NCBI GenBank assembly: GCA_943353835.1
Contig: CALRBA010000005.1
Span: 1-54,829 of the forward strand
Length of the DNA: 54,829 bases
From: Candidatus Nomurabacteria bacterium
GTDB taxonomy: Bacteria > Patescibacteriota > Minisyncoccia > Phycocordibacterales > Phycocordibacteraceae
Direction of reading: 5' to 3'
Position 1 is the stretch's first letter. Each line of letters opens with the position of its first letter. Below, in pieces: positions 25,878 to 33,832 of the stretch. The notes beneath the pieces were generated by a model that had not been told where the DNA came from, did no database searches, and saw only the letters and a program-made list of their open reading frames with translations. Both the position numbers and the translations under genes were made by a program.

Positions 25878-27128
25878 TTATTTCTTATGACGACGTAAAA
25901 ATGCCGGAATCGCGCCCCATGTCTCGTCGTCCTCCGGAGCAGACGGAGTTTCTTCACGCTTGTGAGGCGTCGCCGTCACATTCGGTTCTTCTTTTCCACC
26001 TGAGGCGGACCCGCCTTCGGCTGGAGCAACTTTTTCTGATTTACCCTCAACGGTTTTTTCTTCACGTTTTAGAATTTCGTGATAAATACGTCCGCGTTCC
26101 TCCTCGCGTTTTTCTGTAGGAATTGAGAAAAGGGAACGCTCAATACCTGAATGTGAAGAGTGTATTGCACTCTCAGGAAAACCAGTCGCGATTACGATGA
26201 TTCGCAGTTGTCCCTTCTTAAGCTTCTCGTCCTTCATCACACCCCAGATAATCTTGGCATTCTTATCAACCGATTCGCTGATTATTTTAGACGCTTCATG
26301 CACCTCCATAATGCCGAGGTCGTCAGAGTGAGCGACAACCCAGAGAATGCCTTTTGCACCAGAAATTGAGATATCCAGAAGTGGAGAATTAACGGCTCGT
26401 TTTGCAGCCTCCCCAGCTCGTTCATCGCCATCTGCAATACCAATACCCATAAGCGTCGGGCCAGCACCCTCCATAACCGCCTTGATATCGTTGAAGTCGG
26501 TATTGATGTCACCGGGAGTGCGAATAATATCTGAGACTCCTTCAACCGCTTCGCGCAGCACCTCATCACAGAGAGCGAACGCCTGTTTTAGAGAAAGCAT
26601 TTTTTCAGCGACCGTAAGCAATTTATCATTTGGAATGACAATAAATGCATCAACCTCTTTTTTAAGTTCGGAGAGACCGCGTTCGGCAATGTCTTTTCGT
26701 TGTGCCCCTTCAAATGAGAACGGCTTTGTGACAATGGCGATAACGAGCGCACCGACCTCTTTTGCAATCTTGGCGACAACTGCAGAAGCTCCTGTTCCTG
26801 TCCCGCCCCCCATACCGCAGGTGATAAACACCATATCTGAACCCTGCAGAGCTTCCTGTATCTGTTGGCGCGTTTCTTCAGCAGCACGTTTGCCGAGCTC
26901 CGGGTTCATACCTGTGCCGAGTCCTCGCGTCAGATTCTTGCCGATATGTATCTTGCGTTTAGCGAGAGACCTGTGAAGGTCCTGCGCATCTGAGTTCACA
27001 GCGAGGAATTCAACCCCGCGCACCTTGGAGGTAATCATATGGTTTATCGCATTCCCGCCGGAACCGCCGACTCCTACGACACGAATTCGCGCGAATGTCT
27101 CAATCTCTGGTTCAACGCGTTTGGACAT
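25878..27128 (-). CDS. ftsZ: cell division protein FtsZ
   Basis: GVGGSGGNAINHMI; CGMGGGTGTGASAVVAKIA; FSFEGAQRKDIAERGL; GDINTDFNDIKAVM. Confidence 0.98.
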   Translation of the reverse strand: MSKRVEPEIETFARIRVVGVGGSGGNAINHMITSKVRGVEFLAVNSDAQDLHRSLAKRKIHIGKNLTRGLGTGMNPELGKRAAEETRQQIQEALQGSDMVFITCGMGGGTGTGASAVVAKIAKEVGALVIAIVTKPFSFEGAQRKDIAERGLSELKKEVDAFIVIPNDKLLTVAEKMLSLKQAFALCDEVLREAVEGVSDIIRTPGDINTDFNDIKAVMEGAGPTLMGIGIADGDERAGEAAKRAVNSPLLDISISGAKGILWVVAHSDDLGIMEVHEASKIISESVDKNAKIIWGVMKDEKLKKGQLRIIVIATGFPESAIHSSHSGIERSLFSIPTEKREEERGRIYHEILKREEKTVEGKSEKVAPAEGGSASGGKEEPNVTATPHKREETPSAPEDDETWGAIPAFLRRHKK

Positions 27129-27220
27129 AGTTAAAAATTATGTGAAAAGTTACGTGTTTGCTATCATACCAGACGCAGACAATATGCAAATATTGACAAA
27201 TTATTGATACGGCTCGTTAT

Positions 27221-28378
27221 TTAAGGCAAAAATTGTTTGAAAAACTTACTGATTGAAACCAACGGACCAGGTTTTGACACATTTGTATCGCCGGTGAGGC
27301 CCCAGATAGCGAGACCGTATGCGACCGCCCAAGTCGCATCGCGTATTTTAGTATCCGACGATAAGCGGAACTCCGCGAGACGCGCTGGGAGCTTCAGAGA
27401 CCCGCGAGCAATGTCGCTGATGCTTCCAACGCCGGCGCCACCGCCGGAGATGATAATACCGGCTGGGAGCGGTCCGCGCCTACCGAGCGACTTCAGGTGT
27501 TTATCAATTAAGGCGAACATCGTCACGAGACGGCTCTCTATCAGAGAATCAACTTTCTTTCTTGGATACATTGCTCCGGATAGTCTGCCTATCTTCACAC
27601 GCTCCGCTTCTTCAAGAGAAACGCGTAGTCCAAGAGCAATATCGTCGGTGATGTGACTGGAGCCCATCGGGAACACTTTTACGGAGACTGGAATGCCTTC
27701 ATCATAAACTACGATAGAAATTGTTTCAGCGCCGATATTCGCGAGCACGCACCCTTTCATTTTTTGGTCGCCTTCCAGTAGAACATATGAGCCTGCGAGT
27801 GGAGACGCCATCCGGTCAATAACTTCAATATCAGCATCTTCAACCGCCTTACTAAGTGTGTCCTCGTGTTGGGCTAGACAGGTGACGAATAAGTAGTCAA
27901 CCTCCAGCCGTACGCCCTTCATACCGAGCGGGTCGCCGAGCACCTTCGCGCCGTCAATGCGATACTCCAGCGGGATGCTGTGGAGGACGTGTCGATTAAG
28001 GAATCCTGGCGCTGCTGCCTCGCGAGCCGATTTACCTGCCTTGTCTATATCAAGCGCCGTTATCTCCTGGTCGGCGCGAGAAATTATTGTGGAGCCGGTT
28101 GAACGCGCTTCATCCAGCGAAATACCTCCAACAGCGAGGAAGCCGGCGCGCAGTGGAATGCGCGCCGATGATTCGGCTTCTTGCTTCGCTTTCAAAATGC
28201 TTGCAGATACTTCTTCTTTATTGACGATGTAGCCGTGCCGTAGACCCTTAGACTCGGCGAGACCCGTGCCGAGGATGCGCAATTGTCTCCCGCCTTTTTT
28301 ATCGTAGAGCTCCTCTACGACGACCATTTTTACCTGGTACGTGCCGATGTCTATTCCTGTGGCTATTCGTCGCTTCAT
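27221..28378 (-). CDS. ftsA: cell division protein FtsA
   Basis: RIATGIDIGTYQVKMVVVEE...HVLHSIPLEYRIDG...GCVLANIGAETISIVVYDEG...IIISGGGAGVGSI. Confidence 0.95.
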   Translation of the reverse strand: MKRRIATGIDIGTYQVKMVVVEELYDKKGGRQLRILGTGLAESKGLRHGYIVNKEEVSASILKAKQEAESSARIPLRAGFLAVGGISLDEARSTGSTIISRADQEITALDIDKAGKSAREAAAPGFLNRHVLHSIPLEYRIDGAKVLGDPLGMKGVRLEVDYLFVTCLAQHEDTLSKAVEDADIEVIDRMASPLAGSYVLLEGDQKMKGCVLANIGAETISIVVYDEGIPVSVKVFPMGSSHITDDIALGLRVSLEEAERVKIGRLSGAMYPRKKVDSLIESRLVTMFALIDKHLKSLGRRGPLPAGIIISGGGAGVGSISDIARGSLKLPARLAEFRLSSDTKIRDATWAVAYGLAIWGLTGDTNVSKPGPLVSISKFFKQFLP

Positions 28379-28748
28379 AGCGCTTCAAGAGTTTTTGTTC
28401 GCATTTGTCCATAGTAGCACCATGCACCCGTCCTTTTATATGCAGTACGGCGTGGATAAATAACATGAGCAGGAAGCTGGATACAGAAAGCAGGAAGTCA
28501 GGAGCTTGCTTTCTCGCTTCAGAAAGACAAATAATAATTTCGCCGCTTTTCTTGCCGACAACATACGAAAGAACGTTTGGTACATAATTTTTCCCGCGAA
28601 GTTTTTTATTCAATTCAAGTGCTTTTTCAGAACCAATGAATACGAGCGAAATTTCCCAATCTGGCAAAATTTCTTTTGCAATTTTAGAAAATACAGCACG
28701 CGACGCCGTACGGCGTCGCGTGAGATTCTGTATTGAAACACCCTCCAT
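28299..28748 (-). CDS. ybeY: endoribonuclease YbeY (rRNA maturation factor); 3' end overlaps ftsA by 80 nt
   Basis: LELNKKLRGKNYVPNVLSYVV and metal-binding HAVLHIKGRVHGATMD. Confidence 0.85.
   Translation of the reverse strand: MEGVSIQNLTRRRTASRAVFSKIAKEILPDWEISLVFIGSEKALELNKKLRGKNYVPNVLSYVVGKKSGEIIICLSEARKQAPDFLLSVSSFLLMLFIHAVLHIKGRVHGATMDKCEQKLLKRYEATNSHRNRHRHVPGKNGRRRGALR
28697..28722. repeat. 26-bp perfect palindrome in the ybeY CDS
   Basis: cacgcgacgccgtacggcgtcgcgtg; flanked by further complementary aatacag...ctgtatt. Confidence 0.9.
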
Positions 28749-28752
28749 TCGT

Positions 28753-29019
28753 TTAACGCTTACCGCCCTTGCGTACCTTCTTTGCAGCATGGTCAATTTT
28801 ACCGAGCTTCACGAGCTCGTTATACTTCTCGCGACGAACTTTAGAGATGAGCGCGCGTTTAAGTCCTACGTTTTTAGACTTCGTACGTTTAAAGTAGCGA
28901 CGGTCGCGCATCTCTCTCACGAGGCCGAGCCCCTGCGCTCTGCGAGTAAATCGGCGAATGAGCGCGGTTGAACTCTCGTTCTTCCCACGCTTCACTTCTA
29001 CTCTTGTTCCTGCTGTCAT
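28753..29019 (-). CDS. rpsU: 30S ribosomal protein bS21
   Basis: TRVEVKRGKNESSTALIRRFTRRAQGLGLVREMRDRRYFKRTKSKNVGLKRALI. Confidence 0.88.
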   Translation of the reverse strand: MTAGTRVEVKRGKNESSTALIRRFTRRAQGLGLVREMRDRRYFKRTKSKNVGLKRALISKVRREKYNELVKLGKIDHAAKKVRKGGKR

Positions 29020-29087
29020 AGTGAAAAGACTCTAACACATCGCGTGTGTAATTGCACACCACCACTACTGGTAAGACGAAACATCGC

Positions 29088-30233
29088 CTACGCGAACGAT
29101 TTCAGACGCTCGGCGAGACCTAGAAGAGGAAGTACGGTTTCTTCTTGAGTAGCACAGTTGCGCAGGATGGCAGAGCCCTCTAGAGCCTCTTTGCGTCCCA
29201 TGATGAGGAGGTATGGACTATTCCTTCTCTCTGCCAGATGGATCTGTTCAGTAAGCGATTCAACACCTATATCCTGCGCCAGAGATACTCGTGCTTTACG
29301 GAAATCTTCGGCTAGCCGAATGGAGATACGCTTCGCCTCGTCACCAATGTGGACGAATGAGAAACGCAGTCGCGCGGGATCCGCTTTCTTTATCACACTG
29401 CCTTCACTAGCTATATGTATAACTGCGCCAATCGCGCTAAACGGAGCACCTGGAAAGAAATGGCGCGCGAGGTCGTTATAGCGCGAACCCCACGCGACTC
29501 TGCGCTCGCCAACTAAGATTTCAAAACATGTATCATTCCACACCGAGCCTCGACTTAGAAGCGTGCGTGCGAGCTCATATGGCGTCTCGGTCATTTCCAA
29601 ATATTCAAGCAAATCTTCAAAGCGTTTCCTGCTCGCGTCCGAGAGATGTTCCGTCGGGGCTGGCAGGTCATCGGCGGCATCAAGAAGAATGGCGAGCTCG
29701 GCGGCGAGAAATACATTCTGCTTAGAGAGCGTAACGCATTCTTCAGGGAGCATACCGGAACGTTTCTTGAAAAAGTTGGACAATTCGCGCGCGTAACGCG
29801 CGCGCGTCTCCTTATCTCCCATTGAATTAATGCGAACGGTCGGTTCTTCGTGGAATAGGTCGCGCACGAGAGCGAGAAGTGCGCGTATTACTACTGCGTC
29901 CGCGATAGCACGGTCAGAGCCGAGCGCATGAAATTGTATAGTCGCCTTTTTCTGCGCCGAACGACCTGGAGCGATGTTCGTATGCCAGATAAAGAGTGGC
30001 TGTCTCTGGTTCGGCGTACACGCCGCGTTCTGGCACTGCCTTAAGAAGCTTGCTACCGTCTCTGCGACTGAATCAAGCGCGAGCGCTGTAACCGCGTCCG
30101 GATAACCGGTCTTTGCACGCGCGCTCCAGCGCGCTCTCGTAGTGAGAGAAGTCAACGGAGTGAATCCGTAGTACTGTCCAACCGCACGAGCTTTATTCAA
30201 AAGTTCTTCGGCAGGAATTGTGTCCCGTATCAT
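29088..30233 (-). CDS. histidyl-tRNA-synthetase-like (HisRS/HisZ-type class II core) protein, catalytic motifs degenerate
   Basis: C-terminal anticodon-binding-like domain; SRGSVWNDTCFEILVG and WGSRYNDLARHF align by eye with RGLDYYTGTVFE and GGRYD of HisRS but are not conserved. Confidence 0.65.
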   Translation of the reverse strand: MIRDTIPAEELLNKARAVGQYYGFTPLTSLTTRARWSARAKTGYPDAVTALALDSVAETVASFLRQCQNAACTPNQRQPLFIWHTNIAPGRSAQKKATIQFHALGSDRAIADAVVIRALLALVRDLFHEEPTVRINSMGDKETRARYARELSNFFKKRSGMLPEECVTLSKQNVFLAAELAILLDAADDLPAPTEHLSDASRKRFEDLLEYLEMTETPYELARTLLSRGSVWNDTCFEILVGERRVAWGSRYNDLARHFFPGAPFSAIGAVIHIASEGSVIKKADPARLRFSFVHIGDEAKRISIRLAEDFRKARVSLAQDIGVESLTEQIHLAERRNSPYLLIMGRKEALEGSAILRNCATQEETVLPLLGLAERLKSFA

Positions 30234-30784
30234 GGTGAATAGGTTGCCGTACCCGGGAAAAATGCGCTCTTTGAGAGAGGCAGTAAACGCAGGTCAACCC
30301 TGCCGACGATGTCCTTCCTAGGCAGAGGCCCCCAGACTCTGCTGTCGGAACTGTTCGGGCGATTGTCGCCCATGACGAAATATTCTTCAGGATTGAGTAA
30401 GATATTCTTAGTATATGTCGCATCCTCGTTCACGATGTATGGTTCTGTCAGAGTCAGCTTTTCTCCGTCAGCGGTTGTTACGGTGACCGAGCCGCGACTA
30501 ATAGAGACGGTTTCATTCGGCAGGCCGATAATGCGCTTGATATAGAAGATTGACGGGTTACCAGGATAACGGAAGACGATGACATCTCCACGCGAAGGAG
30601 TTTTAAAGTTGTATATGAATTCATCTATTATAAGATAGTCCAAGTTTTTAAAGGTTGGATGCATAGAATCGCCGTCAACAATAAATGGCGAAGCGATGAA
30701 AACACGAATCGGTATTACAACAACGACAACAAGGAACGCTAATGTGAAAAGATCCTTCAACAGACCCTTCCAAGTGTCAGACAT
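30230..30784 (-). CDS. lepB: signal peptidase I
   Basis: PFIVDGDSMHPTFKNLDYLIIDE; RGDVIVFRYPGNPSIFYIKRIIGLPNE; YFVMGDNRPNSSDSRVWG. Confidence 0.96.
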   Translation of the reverse strand: MSDTWKGLLKDLFTLAFLVVVVVIPIRVFIASPFIVDGDSMHPTFKNLDYLIIDEFIYNFKTPSRGDVIVFRYPGNPSIFYIKRIIGLPNETVSISRGSVTVTTADGEKLTLTEPYIVNEDATYTKNILLNPEEYFVMGDNRPNSSDSRVWGPLPRKDIVGRVDLRLLPLSKSAFFPGTATYSP

Positions 30785-30831
30785 GCGCGCATTGTACTTG
30801 TCCTGCAAACTGATGCAAGTTTTCACAAGCA

Positions 30832-30896
30832 GGTGCGACAAAAATGGGCGCGCTCCGGGTCGCTCGGCCAAGTCTTACACCCATTTTTTCCGCACC
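30832..30896. repeat. long imperfect inverted repeat in the lepB-pth intergenic region
   Basis: ggtgcgacaaaaatggg ... cccattttttccgcacc (15 of 17 paired), 31-nt loop. Confidence 0.8.
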
Positions 30897-30932
30897 CGCT
30901 CGCTCAATAGAACAGTGTGATAGGATTCTCGC

Positions 30933-31529
30933 ATGGCACTCATCATTGTTGGGCTCGGGAACCCGGGAAAGGAGTATGAAAAGACGCGGCACAACGCTGG
31001 GTGGAGCGCGGTAGAGCTAGTATCCAAGAATGAAGGATTTGACGACTTTGTTTTTAATAAAAAAGCGAATGCGTTGGTAGCAAAAGGAGTTGTTGGAAGC
31101 GACAATGCAACTCTTGTTTTACCTGAGACGATGATGAATCTCTCCGGGAAGGCTGTCAGCGCATTTATAAAAAGTCCGAAGGCGGCAAAAAATCTGCTTG
31201 TCATTCACGATGACCTAGACTTACCGCTCGGCACGCTCAAGATGGTGTTCGCGCGCGGGAGCGGCGGGCACAAAGGCGTGGAGAGCGTGATGCGCGCGAT
31301 TAAAACAGACGCATTTGCGCGCATCCGCATCGGCATTTCAGCGGTAGGTAAAAAAAACCAGGCGAAAAAAGTTCACGGTGATGAAAAAGTAATTAAGCAA
31401 GTGATAGGAAAGTGGAAACCACCTGAAGAAGCGACTGTCAAAAAAGTCCTAAAAAAAGTCGCCGAAGCTGTCCGTCTCTATGCCACCTCCGGCCTCGACT
31501 CCGCCACTCAGTTCGCCAACACTCGTTAA
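30933..31529 (+). CDS. pth: peptidyl-tRNA hydrolase
   Basis: LIIVGLGNPGKEYEKTRHNAGW; LVLPETMMNLSGKAV; LLVIHDDLDLPLGTLKM; GSGGHKGVESV. Confidence 0.97.
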   Translation: MALIIVGLGNPGKEYEKTRHNAGWSAVELVSKNEGFDDFVFNKKANALVAKGVVGSDNATLVLPETMMNLSGKAVSAFIKSPKAAKNLLVIHDDLDLPLGTLKMVFARGSGGHKGVESVMRAIKTDAFARIRIGISAVGKKNQAKKVHGDEKVIKQVIGKWKPPEEATVKKVLKKVAEAVRLYATSGLDSATQFANTR

Positions 31530-31532
31530 CTT

Positions 31533-32654
31533 TTATTTCTTCTTGCCTGCGAAGGTGAGCGTCATGCGCTGTTCCTTCGGTTCAAAGAGAGCGATGGTGA
31601 ATGGATACGTTTTTCCGAGTTCCAGCGTTTCGCGGAGTTCGGCAGGCGTGGCGAATTCAGAGACGTGCACGAGACCGGCCACACCCTCTTCAATAGAGGC
31701 GAGCGCGCCGTGCTTGTTGTACTTGATAACTACGCCCGGAACTTCCATGTCCTTCGCGTAACGCTCCGAGGCCGTGTGCCACGGGTTTTCTTTCAATGCT
31801 TTGATTGAGAGAGAAATCTTTCCGTCTTTTATTTCTATCACCTTGACGCGTACCTTGTCGCCGACGGCACAGAACATATGCGGGTCCTCCACGAGGCCCC
31901 AATCAAGCTCGCTGATATGAACGAGGCCTTCCAGCCCCTGTTCTATCTTCACGAATACGCCGAAGTCTACGATGCCGGTTACCTCGCCGAGAGTGGTGTC
32001 GCCGACTTGATACTTATCAATTAAAGATGCCTTCTCCTCGGCCTCAGAGCCTGTGCGTTCCGAGAAGATTAACTTACCTTCCTTCGCATCAGCGGTGATG
32101 ATACGCACCGACAGAGGATGTCCGACGAGATTCATAAGCTCGCTGAAAATCTTATCTTTATCGCCTTCCGGTACTCGCGGGTAATGTTCCTTAGAAAGCT
32201 GTGAGGCTGGTAAAAATCCTTTGATGCCCTGCCACGATAGAATGAGACCGCCCTTGTTCGCTTCTTCAACAATTAGAGAGTAAGGAGTTTGAGAAAGTAT
32301 TGCTGTTTCTGCCTCGCCCCAGATGGCTGCCTGACGCGCCTCCTTCAGCGAGAGTTCAATATATCCATCACGGCCGGCTGGGTCTACGATCTTGGCGCTT
32401 ATGACGTCGCCCTGGTTCGCCTTGCGCAATACATCAGCGGCGTTGAGGTATTCACGACCGTAGATAAGGCCGGTGCCGAAGGGGTGAAGGTCTATATAGA
32501 CACGGCCTCTGCTTATAGCGATAATTGCACCATCTACTAAGTCGCCGACAGACGGTGGCGTCGGTATAGAATCAATAAGTCCTGCCATCGGATGGCCTTC
32601 TGGTAGATGTATGGTCGGAATTGGAACAGAAGTTTTTTTAACCTCGTCAGACAT
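31533..32654 (-). CDS. S1 RNA-binding domain protein (ribosomal protein S1-like)
   Basis: Several S1 repeats: VGDLVDGAIIAISRGRVYIDL; GLILSWQGIKGFLPASQL; GEVTGIVDFGVFVKIEQGLEGLVHISEL. Confidence 0.92.
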   Translation of the reverse strand: MSDEVKKTSVPIPTIHLPEGHPMAGLIDSIPTPPSVGDLVDGAIIAISRGRVYIDLHPFGTGLIYGREYLNAADVLRKANQGDVISAKIVDPAGRDGYIELSLKEARQAAIWGEAETAILSQTPYSLIVEEANKGGLILSWQGIKGFLPASQLSKEHYPRVPEGDKDKIFSELMNLVGHPLSVRIITADAKEGKLIFSERTGSEAEEKASLIDKYQVGDTTLGEVTGIVDFGVFVKIEQGLEGLVHISELDWGLVEDPHMFCAVGDKVRVKVIEIKDGKISLSIKALKENPWHTASERYAKDMEVPGVVIKYNKHGALASIEEGVAGLVHVSEFATPAELRETLELGKTYPFTIALFEPKEQRMTLTFAGKKK

Positions 32655-32690
32655 ATATATAAAGACGCGCGGATTTTCGAGAAAGGTACT

Positions 32691-32708
32691 GTCCCGCCAT
32701 GGCGGGAC
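32691..32708. repeat. 18-bp perfect palindrome upstream of the S1-domain gene
   Basis: gtcccgccatggcgggac. Confidence 0.9.
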
Positions 32709-32790
32709 TAGTGTTAGCCACTTCCTACTTCTCCAGCACGCAACGAGAATACTATAGCAAATAGCATCAAAAAATGCTACAATACGAGCA

Positions 32791-33459
32791 ATGGTCATCA
32801 CGCATCATGGCGGGCAATGCTTCAAGGTTACGTTCGGCGATTTGACGCTCGTTTTTGACCCAATCAGTAAGAATGCGACCCTACCCGCGGTGCGTTTCGG
32901 CGCGGATATCGCGCTCGTCTCGCGCGACCATCCAGACATGAATGGAATAGAAGAAGTGACCTACGGCGAAAAAAAACCGTTCGCTATTACCGGTCCAGGT
33001 GAATATGAGCGACAAGGTGTGGTGATTCATGGGTTTCTTTCTAAAAGCAAATACGGGTTGGGGAAGGGCGAGGAAGAGGCCGTGAATACTATATATAGCG
33101 TCCAGTTAGAGGATATGACGCTGGTGCACCTCGGCGCGCTCGCTGATAATGAGCTATCACACGAAGCGCGCGAGAGCATTGATGAAATAGATGTGCTCTT
33201 CGTGCCGATCGGTGGCGACGGTGTTCTATCTCCGGCGAAGGCGCACGAGCTAGCAGTATCGCTTGAGCCGAAGATTATCGTCCCGATGCACTGGTCCCGC
33301 ATCGGGATGTCCGAAGGGACGCAAGGTATCGGTGTGCCGAAGTCGCTTGAAGCATTTCTAAAAGAAGCCGGGAATGGGAATGAAAAAGTTGATAAGCTCA
33401 CTCTGAAGAAAAAAGATTTAGTTGGCCGAGATGGTAGTATAATAGTAGTAACACAATGA
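32791..33459 (+). CDS. MBL-fold metal-dependent hydrolase (UlaG-like)
   Basis: VITHHGGQCFKVTFGDLTLVFDP...ALVSRDHPDMNG...ITGPGEYE...IIVPMHWS. Confidence 0.88.
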   Translation: MVITHHGGQCFKVTFGDLTLVFDPISKNATLPAVRFGADIALVSRDHPDMNGIEEVTYGEKKPFAITGPGEYERQGVVIHGFLSKSKYGLGKGEEEAVNTIYSVQLEDMTLVHLGALADNELSHEARESIDEIDVLFVPIGGDGVLSPAKAHELAVSLEPKIIVPMHWSRIGMSEGTQGIGVPKSLEAFLKEAGNGNEKVDKLTLKKKDLVGRDGSIIVVTQ

Positions 33460-33806
33460 AAACTATTTTTGAACATATTGAACACGTAAAAGGGAAGCCA
33501 CATCATATCCGTAAGCGTGTCGCATTTGGCGCGGCCACTATCGGGACGGCGGTTATCGCGCTCGCGTGGCTCGCAGGCTCTCTAGGCACGGGCGCATTCG
33601 CACTAAAGCCAAGCTCATTTGCAGACAACACAGAAGGAGAAATGACTCCTATCGTATCCGAAAGCAGTGATTCTAAAGGTCTTGTCGGCGTCGCAGCGGT
33701 GATCCAGAGCGCGCCGACACAGACGCCGGCGCGCATAGAGATTGTTGATTCGGCCAAGTCAGAGTTATCTACGAAGAAGGCGGAGCAGACGATAATTCCT
33801 TTTTAG
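33456..33806 (+). CDS. hypothetical single-TM protein
   Basis: 116 aa, overlaps the preceding stop; TM GTAVIALAWLAGSLGTGAF. Confidence 0.65.
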   Translation: MKTIFEHIEHVKGKPHHIRKRVAFGAATIGTAVIALAWLAGSLGTGAFALKPSSFADNTEGEMTPIVSESSDSKGLVGVAAVIQSAPTQTPARIEIVDSAKSELSTKKAEQTIIPF

Positions 33807-33832
33807 TTCGACCTGGCTCACTATAAATAAAA

